From Pochonia chlamydosporia 170 (lineage: Eukaryota > Ascomycota > Sordariomycetes > Hypocreales > Clavicipitaceae), in assembly GCF_001653235.2 (NCBI RefSeq), contig NW_019154071.1, forward strand, positions 1-18,604: a stretch of 18,604 nt of DNA, written 5' to 3'. Both the position numbers and the translations under genes were made by a program. The notes beneath the pieces are model-generated. The model did no database searches, had not been told where the DNA came from, and saw nothing but the letters and a program-made list of their open reading frames with translations. The stretch's first letter is position 1; every line of letters begins with the position of its first letter. Positions 1 to 8,688 of this stretch are shown here, piece by piece.

Positions 1-15
1 CTACAATCACCTTGC

Positions 16-1824
16 TCAACCCACTGATCGCCTCGTTATTTTAGTCTCAGAGGTCCCATGCAGGGGTATTTCCGTAGAAACAGGCTCATTTAAGGGAACA
101 TAGTCTAGCTCGTGTAGATCCAGGTTCTTTCGGGATCTCGAGACGATCTGTACTATCTTATCCCTTACCGCGTTCTCGGCAGAAACCAGCATTAAAGTTC
201 GCCCACCATGCTCGTTTTGGTCATTATCACTGATGACGCAGCTTTGTTCCAAAAGCTGAAACCTCACCTCATTTTCAAAATTCACCGGCTGCTCTATTAG
301 TTGTTGCAAGTCGGGGACGTGTGGAAGTATTGTCGCGCGGCCTAGCTGGCTCGGCCGGTGCTCCGACTCGTCACAGATGAAAACTCTTATTCTCTGCTCT
401 AATTAGCCATGATACCCTAATTTTTCGAATGTTGCTTTAACAAAAATATTGACAGACCTCGTCTCCTTTAAGCAATTGTACATTCACCGCGTCTCGTACG
501 ACGATAGCTGTATAGAGTTAGTGTTAGTAAGACTGGAGTTCGCACGAAACCTACAAAGCTTCTTAGTTATATAAACCAAAACAATCCTACTCGTTGCACT
601 CCGTGAGCGATTCGTACGGACCATGTCCTCGATGTAACTAAACATGGGCCAAATGCCCATTCCTGTTGAGACCATAATCACGGTATTCGCCGAAGTGTGT
701 TTTATGGGTGTTCCATGCGGCCCACTGAAGAAGGCCAGACGCTCCACAGTTGCACTTTCGTGGCAACTCTGGAGAAGGTTCATTGTAAACCCCTTTCTAG
801 CTTGGATAAAGAAATCCAATTCCATCTGTCCCGTCTTAGGATGCCAGGTTGAAGTTGCAATTGTGAACGGGTGCATTGACCAGAGCTGGACGCGGGGAAG
901 CCAAATGTTCATGTACTGGCCTGGTCCAACTTTTAATTGTCTTGAGGTTCGCAGCCGCATGTGAACTACCCCATCTAAGGTTGAGACCCGTGCTAAGAAT
1001 GCCCGTGGCCATGAATTACCTAAGGTCTTGTTTCTGTATATTACGCGCGAAAAAATAAACAAATTCAAAGTGCACGCCATAATAAGATATATGTAAAAAG
1101 GTAGTGTACTCAAATGAGAAATGGAGAGCAGGTGCCAAGCTACACCAACTACCAGCAATAAAGCAGAAAACTGATGAGCCCTAAAGAAGACCTCATAAGA
1201 CAGTTTCTTGACGATGGATGCAATCAGAATTAAAGTGATGGAAACTATAATCTGCAGTTGTTATTTTAGTTCTCACTATGTTTCGATTAGAATATAACTT
1301 ACCATGATCTTATCGATATCTGGCGAGCCGATCAAGCGGATAGAAGGCTTGACCGCAAATTTGACCGTGGCGTGAAATACGCAAAGACAGATTGACATGG
1401 CACCTGTAGCTCGGTGCACGGCAGTGAAGCTTCGAGCGGAGGTGTTGACCAGATCAGCTATAGCAAACAGGCTGGGTGCGATGAACAACGGAAGCAAGTT
1501 CGCTATGGCAAGGTAAGCCGCTTGAGATGCAGCTTCATCCAAGGAGGAAACAGCGACCAGCTTTGTACTCGAGTTTCCTCGTTGCCAAACAGAGCATAAA
1601 CATACTAGATTGACTCCAACGTAGGAAATATGAAGTAACACACTCCGAAGACTCCAGGGGCCTATCAGTGCATGCCTTTTGACTACATTGTGAAGGAGGA
1701 AGTTTCTCCCAGCCACTGCCCACGTCTTAAGTCTCGCATTGGGAATCACAGAGTTGGTCAAACAAAGAAGAAAAACAGTCAAGAGACAAAGAATATATAT
1801 CTGATACAATTCCGGGACTGGCAT
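16..1824 (-). CDS. Ferric reductase-type transmembrane oxidoreductase (FRE family)
   Basis: Predicted plasma-membrane flavocytochrome passing electrons from NADPH through FAD and two hemes to external ferric or cupric ions. I place exons at 1824-1303, 1251-555, 507-458 and 393-16; the frame stays open across all three introns, giving 548 aa. The first intron (51 nt) starts GTAAGT and the second (47 nt) has a CTAAC branch site; the third uses a weaker GTCTGT donor. About seven membrane helices cover residues 10-245. Heme histidine pairs are H137/H151 and H200/H214, each 14 apart as the family expects. PGQY (284-287) and HPFTIATS (301-308) mark the FAD domain; GPHG (351-354) and STGMGIWPM (369-377) begin the NADPH domain. 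The C-terminal cofactor loop reads VSAENAVRD instead of the usual Gly/Pro-rich form. The start at 1824 is the first ATG of the frame; an extra 5' exon cannot be excluded. Family call firm, substrate inferred. Confidence 0.85.
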
Positions 1825-2266
1825 ATCAAATTAAGCACCAAAAGTGTTTAAAAGCCCTTCGTCCAGGTTTTCGACTTTTAACTTACTTAACTTTTCTTAC
1901 CTCGGCCAAATTTGGCTCCCATCATCAGAAGGTATCACTAAGGGACTTACTGAGTGCATTGGCGAGAACTAACCGCAACTCAAATATTCAACTACGTCGA
2001 CTATCTACCCAACCTCTCATGGCCTCGAATTTGGCCATGGACTCTGTGAATTTTCAATGTGCTTTACCAAATAGAGCTCACGGAAGTTACTGTAGAACGA
2101 GGAGCAAAACACTTACAAAACTTTTTGTATCACAGAAGCTTTATTGAACTCGACATTTTGCATACAGTTAATACTTGTATTGACACTGCTTTTCTAGCTC
2201 CTTGGCCTACACTAGCTCTTTCCGGGTTCCTCTGAAACAACCTTGTAACGCCGCGTACTATTCACC
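1825..2266. other. Gene-free stretch upstream of the ferric reductase
   Basis: This would hold the promoter and 5' leader of the minus-strand reductase and the 3' end of the pseudokinase gene. I see short minus-strand ATG frames, for example around 2037, but none runs far or resembles a known protein. A GTAAGA at about 1902-1897 on the minus strand could be a donor for a leader intron joining near 1818. No convincing TATA box or operator was recognised. Confidence 0.4.
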
Positions 2267-2315
2267 TCAGTCAAAGCAAAAAGCCCCACAAGTGACTCTT
2301 TTGTCCAGCAAGAGC

Positions 2316-3254
2316 TTAAAACACCCTCCTGTTCTTACTGTGAGCTAAGATCAAGGGTGCAAAAGTCAGGCCGCTTACCTCGCGGAGTTTGACTGCAGAG
2401 TCGGATGATGCGGCCATGTCAACAAAATTGTGGAAACTTTGCCATTGACGTTGATTTTCGATTTTCGGATCATCTTTATACATTAGCCTTAGTGTGATTT
2501 TGTGCATAGCCCTTGCGTTTAACACGCCAATCTCAGGTGTCATTTCTTGAAAGTATTCTTGATTTGCTGGTAAACATTAGCCGATTGACGTAATCTTAAG
2601 TTGCACAAGGAGAGCATACCAAGTTTAACATGACCTTGAAGGTTTGCAAAGATCGTATGGCAGTCCAGCCGCCCATGCCCTAAATTGTGCTTCGCAAGAA
2701 ACACTAAGCCGTCTAAAATCTGACAACTACTTAGCTCATAATTACCATGTGTCATTTCCGGAGCATACTTGTACCAGGATGGCGACCATTTCGGAGTTTG
2801 TCGGATAAATAGCACACTGCACGACATGGTTGAGGTTAATTTGCATTTCCTCCAGGAAAATATAGTGAAGACTCGAAACATCGAAAACGCCCACGACCTC
2901 AACAATCCTGGGTTCAGCGTTAGAATCGCGACCGATGGCAAACCGAGCCAAAGCTTCCGCTGTCAAATCCAGCTTTCGCAAATGGGCACGGCGGCCGTTA
3001 GAAACCGCCAATGTTAGCTCTCTGTCCGAAAGGTAGTAGATTTCTTTAGAGTTGCGCCAAGTCTGACTGGCACCCTTTCCCATCCGATCCCGAACTGCCA
3101 CAAGGTTGCCGTTACTGTGTCTCCCGGGCTCAGGTCCAGCGGTCCGTGGCTGGCCGTAGGTGGGGCTCGGTGCTGGCTTTCCCGCAGACACTGAATCTGT
3201 AGAGTTTTCTCCCACATAACCTTCGCCGAGTTGTGTGCACCGACGTTTATTCAT
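2316..3254 (-). CDS. Protein kinase-fold protein without catalytic residues (pseudokinase)
   Basis: Exons 3254-2769, 2719-2620 and 2566-2316 join in frame to give 278 aa; both introns (49 and 53 nt) begin GTATGC and end CAG. The first ATG of the frame is at 3254. Residues 1-75 are low-complexity and Pro/Gly-rich; about 85-255 follow the kinase fold. Recognisable pieces are the hinge region (FLEEMQINLNHVV, 133-145), helix E (ILDGLVFLAKHNL, 163-175), the catalytic loop (HGRLDCHTIF, 177-186) and the magnesium-loop position (ANQ, 196-198). The HRD aspartate is Arg, the catalytic-loop Lys and Asn are Asp and Thr, and DFG is ANQ; no glycine-rich loop is evident. Phosphotransfer is therefore unlikely, and a scaffold or decoy role is an inference. 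The 3' end is uncertain: a further GTAAGC...AAG intron would move the stop to 2267. Confidence 0.65.
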
Positions 3255-3968
3255 GGCGAGTTGAAGCAACTGTACTGCTTCACTAGTCACCAGATCTCAA
3301 GCTCTATATTTGTCCAAGTTGCCTAAGGACCTACCCAAAACTCAGCCAAGAGAAGCAAGTGTCGAAGTTTTGAGACGGAAGCAATGCTCCGAACCAATAG
3401 TGTTCGACTTTGCAATGGAACCAAAAATCAGAAACAAACAGTGCTTTAATATTAATAACAAAAAACACTAAGATGCAAATAGAATAACTCCTGTAAATAC
3501 TTTAATCCACGACGGTTAGTAAAGGACCATCGTCGTTTGATCTGTTATACATCTGACCCTATGACAAGCAACCACACCAAATCTTTTACTTGCGCCAGGA
3601 ACTGGCTGTTTCCACTCAGTTGGAGCAGATTTTGGATGAGTTGCTACAGTTACTTTTGTGGGGAAAATACCCATTATGGACGTTGTATAACCCGACAAGC
3701 ACCGCCAGCCCACTAGACGATGGCAAACGAACAACGAGCGCTTTTCAACAGGTCGCTGTGCGCCTAGTGGTGGAAGCTTTAATGCTATGTAGCCATCCCA
3801 TGAAGGTGAAACGTTGAGGCATCGCCTTACGGTGTTTTATTCTATCAACCGGGCATGACATTGGAATACTAGAGCACAAGTGATTTAAAGCAACTACGTA
3901 AGCATATATATGCATGAGCATCAGCAGAATGAAACGAACAAAGTCAGATCTGCTCGATGTAGCAGTAA
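3255..3968. other. Gene-free stretch between two minus-strand genes
   Basis: About 700 bp separating the DUF3723-like gene from the pseudokinase. Small frames exist on both strands (a 72-codon one on minus at 3516-3734, a 75-codon one on plus at 3590-3817), but they overlap each other and neither resembles a known family. It probably holds the pseudokinase promoter and the terminator of the upstream gene. Confidence 0.4.
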
Positions 3969-5649
3969 TTATTCAGCATATAAGTGCATTGCTCTATCTG
4001 CCAAAAAGTCGAGATCCAACTCTTCTTCTCGTTTACTTACCAGCAAAACAGCATTAATTCCAGAATTTTGTGCACTCTTCCAACAATCGCTTATGGCGAT
4101 AGTACTCAATTCGACCGTGTGCTTCCTATGGTTCCAAAACACTTGGATCAAATAGTACTTCCGAAATAGCTCGGTAGCTACATCGCGGACCTTGTCTTTA
4201 TTGGCGCCTTGAAGTTTTTCCACATCTCTCCATCCGTATCCTTTATGTTCCTTGAAGCAAATGCATTCGGTCCCTTCCGTTTCCACCTTTCGCTTTGCTA
4301 GGGGACTTGTTTCATCCTGCTGGATGATTTGGTCGGCAATGTGCATCTGAATATCATCGTACTGCTCCTGGTTTACCTGAGCAACAACGTTCTCTCTGCA
4401 GGGACTCTGTGCTGTCTCTGTTGGGAGAGCACCAAGTTGGGCCACTCCCAAGTCTATTGGGGGAAACAATGGTAAGGTCGCGGTAGCAGAACGGAAGAAT
4501 GCCAAACACAGTCCCCTCAGCCGGTTGAAAGTACTCATATGAATTCCTGGAGTAGCATCGTTATTAAAGTTGTCCCAACTCAAGTAGAATTGATCACTTT
4601 CGAAGGACTCTACATCTGGATAACCAGATCTGTATAAAACGCTTTCTTCTTGGACGAAATTTGGTGAGGATGAACTGGCTAGCATCAAGCTATTGTGGCG
4701 AGGTTCCGTCGTGGAGTCACTTAAAGGGTTTGCAAGGTTCGACAACCTCACAGATTTGAACCCTAGCTGTTGGGCTGAAGTTGACATGAACTGTAAAATA
4801 ATTCTATCAGGCGAGCCGGGTCTGGGTTTTTCTCGCAGCTGCCTTTTCGCTCGATTAGGCGGTGGTTGCGTCTTCGAGTAAAATCGTAATACGATAAGCC
4901 AAATATCAGCCTGCCTATCTGGAAAACAATTTTTATCTCCAAAGTATGATCGCCGAAGGGCCGACGTGAATGTTTCATGTTGTTTCCTGTCAAACAGATT
5001 GCTCATCGATCGTGAACAATCCTCCAGAATTTTAATATCGTCAAAAAACGAATCCAGGGATGGAATAGCGAATGGAAGTTGTGTCAGCCTTCGTTTCAAG
5101 TCATTTCGCCACGACGCATCATATTGTTCAAAGATTTCAGCTCTATCGATCAAGTTGACTATGTTCTGCCTGTCTTCTGTTGAATATCTTGGACATTTGT
5201 TTTCCAATGCTTGTACGGTTTTGGTCTCGATGGTGGCGGGACCAGCTATGAAGTCCCATGTACTTCTTATGAGCTCCAAATATGCGACAATCTGCTATAC
5301 AACCCGTAAGATAAGACAAATAATAAAGTATTAAGACGCCAAGGGAAAGATATTTACTCACCTCGTTACACTTTACGTAGATCACTTTATGTACAAGCTT
5401 CGGCCAGTATCCAGCTCGCAGCCCGGGAGCAGAAAGGACTTTGTCTAGTGCTTCAGCAATGTCGAGGTGTTCATTGTCGAGGAGCTTTTTAGCATATGTT
5501 TGACCGTGAAACGACGAAATTTGATCAAAGTGTAGGTCCGCTTCGTCTGTGTTGCCTTTCAAAAAAGCTTGGCGACCTGTCCAGTAGCAGTCTATATCTT
5601 TTTGACGGGTTTGCCAGCGTCTTTTGTCCCCTTTATTTTCTCGTGGCAT
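3969..5649 (-). CDS. DUF3723-like fungal protein of unknown function
   Basis: Two exons, 5649-5362 and 5291-3969, flank a 70-nt intron (GTGAGT...GCAG) and give 536 aa from a true ATG. From memory, two regions follow the later parts of fungal DUF3723 proteins: IPSLDSFFDDIKILEDCSR followed by a region with RQADIWLIVLRFYSK, and a C-terminal block (about 430-536) ending with the pattern INAVLLVSKREEELDLDFL. The family has no established function, and its members are common in variable regions of ascomycete genomes. I do not see the N-terminal part that longer members carry, so this may be a short or 5'-truncated form. The protein has no signal peptide or membrane helix and is charged throughout, suggesting an intracellular location. 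A profile search would settle the family call. Confidence 0.65.
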
Positions 5650-6160
5650 CTTGAGTATGTTGAATCATACAACTCACAGGTACTATACTGATTCGAGCAT
5701 GGGTGAAACCATTACATTTAGAAGGCGAATAATATGTCGCTGGCTTCTTTATATAACATTTAATGGCGAGGTAAATTCTGGACACCATCCCCTACATTGT
5801 ATCGGAGGTTACCCCAACGTAGGCTCCCTGCAGGCTACTCCGCAACGTATATTTCGCATTGAGTCGACCATGAGAATAGCTTTTTACTTCTCGGTGACTA
5901 CCATGCCTGTGAAAAATACGATTCCTTGACTCGTAAAATCAGTCATTGTTACTTCTGGAGCATCTGTCTGGATTTAGTAGCATTCTCGAACGACATATTT
6001 ACTTTCTCGTGTGATATAGACTCATACAGCATTGGTGCACTTTGTATTGTGTAAGAAGTCGTACGATAACCTCTCCTAGGATTGTACTACGTCGTTAAAA
6101 ATTGAATGACTCTACATTAATATACCAAGCTAGTGAAATGTAGACTACAGATTGAAGCCA
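5650..6160. other. Gene-free stretch upstream of the DUF3723-like gene
   Basis: About 510 bp of unremarkable AT-leaning sequence between the DUF3723-like gene start and the repeat array. A 101-codon plus-strand frame (5624-5929) overlaps the start of that gene antisense and shows no family resemblance. It probably carries the minus-strand promoter; no specific element was recognised. Confidence 0.4.
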
Positions 6161-6172
6161 ATGGTATTGCTT
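6161..6172 (+). repeat. 12-bp direct repeat, left copy
   Basis: ATGGTATTGCTT, identical to 7164-7175. The two copies sit at the outer edges of the tandem array and look like a target-site duplication, although chance or an old repeat unit remain possible. Confidence 0.6.
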
Positions 6173-7163
6173 TTCTAGGATACTAGGGGAGATACTTCCA
6201 GGATCAACATTGTCAATTGTAAGAGACCACTCTTGGGACAGATCAGAACCGATTTTGGACGTTGCAGGCATCAGTACTCTTGGGATCAGCTCTTCCGGGC
6301 TTAACTCGCGTTAGTTTTAATTACTCCTGGGATTAGCTGGCGACGTGATCTCTATTCCTGGGTCCCGGATTAGCTCACGTCCTATTTTGAATGGGATCTC
6401 TACTCCTGGGATCATTAGGAGATGGCGTTTACTAATCCCAGGAGTTAAATCCTAGTAGTATAGATCTAAAATAGGCATTTGCTAATCCTAGGAGTATAGA
6501 TCCTAGGAGTACAATTTCGAAATAGAACGCAAGTATTGTCCTGGGATTAGTAAACGCGCATTTTACATCTATACTTCCAGGATTTAACTCCTGGGACCTG
6601 TACTCCTGGGACCTGTACTCCTAGGATTAGAAAATGCCTATTTTTGGATCTATACTCCTAGGATCTCTGCTCCTAGGATTAGCAAATGCCTATTTTTAGA
6701 TCTATACTCCTGGGATCTATACTCCTGGGATTTGTACTCCTGGGATCTGTACTCCTGGGATCTGTACTCCTGGGATCTGTACTCCTGGGATTAGTAAACG
6801 CCTATTTTGGATCTATACTCCTGGGATTTGTACTCCTGGGATCTGTACTCCTGGGATTTGTACTCCTGGGATCTGTACTCCTGGGACCTGTACTCCTGGG
6901 ATTAGTAAACGCCTATTTTGGATCTATACTCCTGGGATCTATACTCCTAGGATTAGTTAGCGACTAATTTTGGATCTATACTTCTAGGAGTAACGTCGCT
7001 TTTGGATCTTTGCTCCTGGGACAAACCAGCATCTATTTCCGACCTCTGGTCCTTCCTGGGATGCGTACTTCAAGAACCGGCTAGGGTCCAGTTTGGGGGC
7101 TATACTTCAAGATCAGCTGGCGACCAATTTGGGATCCCTGCTCCCAGGATCGAGCGGCGTCTG
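6173..7163 (+). repeat. Minisatellite-like array of 15-bp units with a 111-bp higher-order period
   Basis: The core (about 6700-6950) repeats TACTCCTGGGATCTG head to tail. Runs of six units are separated by a 21-bp spacer, ATTAGTAAACGCCTATTTTGG-like, giving a period near 111 bp; spacers begin at about 6678, 6790 and 6901. Diverged units extend left to about 6173 and right to about 7160, and some near 6430-6520 lie in the opposite orientation. Many copies read CCTAGG rather than CCTGGG, which is a TpG-to-TpA change. The plus frame 6686-6967 is open as a hydrophobic pentapeptide repeat (SVLLG/SILLG), but a 15-bp unit without an in-frame stop gives this automatically. I do not recognise the repeat family. 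Confidence 0.9.
6402..6445. repeat. Inverted repeat inside the array
   Basis: ACTCCTGGGAT at 6402-6412 is matched by its exact reverse complement at 6435-6445, with a 22-nt loop. It marks one place where array units switch orientation. Confidence 0.75.
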
Positions 7164-7175
7164 ATGGTATTGCTT
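7164..7175 (+). repeat. 12-bp direct repeat, right copy
   Basis: Exact second copy of ATGGTATTGCTT (see 6161-6172), placed where the last recognisable array unit ends. Confidence 0.6.
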
Positions 7176-7416
7176 CCGATACGCACCTGACTCAATTTGT
7201 AGAGTCTCGGGAGCTACAGTATTATTAATACAGTATAAAAATATAGCAAAGGAATCCGACTCTTCTTTCGGTTCCCCGAGAGCCACGTTACCCAAAGCCA
7301 GTACTGTACTGGACGCATGTTTTAATTCTTATAGATCAGACCGGTACCGGTACTGCAAACAATCTATATCTCGCATTCGTTAGTGACTCAAAGAAAATAT
7401 AAACGACTATAACTAA
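7176..7416. other. Short AT-rich spacer with two palindromes
   Basis: No gene. It contains a 7-bp inverted repeat with a one-base loop at 7298-7312 (CCAGTAC T GTACTGG) and a perfect 12-bp palindrome, ACCGGTACCGGT, at 7340-7351. Their role is unknown. Confidence 0.5.
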
Positions 7417-7491
7417 GGGAATTGCTACCCGGGCCTAACGTTTTGGCTACACGGGCCTGATTCTTACACGGGCCTGATTTTTATCACTTCT
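7417..7491 (+). repeat. Left terminal inverted repeat of the MULE
   Basis: Begins GGGAATTGCTACCCGGGCCT and pairs with 11153-11227 over 75 bp with one mismatch (A here where the other arm has G). Inside it ACACGGGCCTGATT occurs twice, at 7449-7462 and 7466-7479, 17 bp apart, and a related ACCCGGGCCTAACG lies at 7427-7440. These could be transposase binding sites. Confidence 0.93.
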
Positions 7492-8688
7492 AATTGGCCG
7501 CACTGTTTCATGTTAACGCACCAAGGATTCTGCCGCCTCCACCCAAAGTACCTACCTTAACTGCTCTCACCAGCAGAGCGTCTCCCTATAAGCTGATAGA
7601 CAATTCTGACGGACAGTCGCGAGATTGCATTAGATTAAGTTTCATTATGCTAAAGACTGCAACTATATTAATTAAGAGCTATCTAAGAAGCATAAATCAA
7701 GTGAGGCAAATGCTTTGTCCGTTTTTATTTTGCTTTTTAACCTTACAATAGCGCGTTGTGGCATTATGTGATCGACTATTCCTTGTCTTAAAATAGTATT
7801 AGATATGCTTTATTATTACAGCCTTACCAAGCGGCAAAGCTGCCCACAGGATAAGTAGCCAATTTATTCCGCTTCCTCTGTGTGCTCTTTGATATCTCTT
7901 ACTTAATACAATCGTGCTTTCCGTACATATAAACCCAACTGGATATTAACAAGTGCTATCCTTTGGACTTTATCTCTAAGCCATATAAGAACAAGAATGC
8001 CATTAAAATACCTATGTCTACATTAAAGCGGTCTACTAGTGCAAAACTTAGCGGACAGTAAAGTGCTAGTCTAAGTAACCTAGCGCACCGAGAAGGATAG
8101 CGCTATTATGAGCAACAGGCGAGATGTAGCCTACCAGTTAATAGCCGACCACAGTCAACAAGTAGTTCTATAAGTATTAGTCAGCTATACGGAGTTAGGG
8201 ATAACCACACTATTAATAACCTGTTTGCTTCTTTTCCGCAAACCTTTTTGAGAGTCCCACGTCCTTATTACTCACAAGATCTCCGTTTAGCTCCGTGGGA
8301 GCTTCGCTCTAATTATGAGATCTATCTCCAAAATGACTTTTTCTGTGAGGGAAGTTAAAGCTAGCAAGTCAGAGCGCTGATACTAGGCCCAGAGCTTAAC
8401 CCATTCGCCTCTAAATCTCCTAAATTATCTCTATTAGCATAGCAGTCTCGATTAAGAACAAGAACCGAGTTCCAATCCGCACTAAGTATAGTATAGGAGG
8501 TTATTAGCGAAGGTCAAAGGTTAACCATAGATCTCGCTCGATCATACAAATGGGTACGGAATTAGAGAGAAAGATAGGGATAGTCACCCTTAAGTTCAGA
8601 TGCATATAAGTCTCCTCCGCCATACTTACCACCACGCAGTTTATCTATAAGACCACCTTAAATATTACTGCCACCCGAGAGTATCCAT
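7492..8688. other. Left internal region of the MULE without a recognisable gene
   Basis: About 1.2 kb between the left terminal repeat and the transposase frame. It is AT-rich and stop-rich in all frames. The only notable open frame (7494-7751, 85 codons) shows no family resemblance. It is probably the element's 5' noncoding region, or a second cargo frame destroyed by RIP; I cannot tell which. Confidence 0.45.

Noticed and set aside
644..964. 106-codon plus-strand open frame
   Set aside because: Antisense to the FAD/NADPH exon of the ferric reductase, which has clear motifs in the other strand.
3516..3817. Overlapping 70-75-codon frames on both strands
   Set aside because: They overlap each other, have no family resemblance, and fit chance in an intergenic region.
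5624..5929. 101-codon plus-strand open frame
   Set aside because: Begins inside the antisense of the DUF3723-like gene start and has no recognisable content.
6173..7163. CRISPR-like repeat array
   Set aside because: Units are contiguous or split by a repeated spacer rather than unique spacers, and the genome is fungal.
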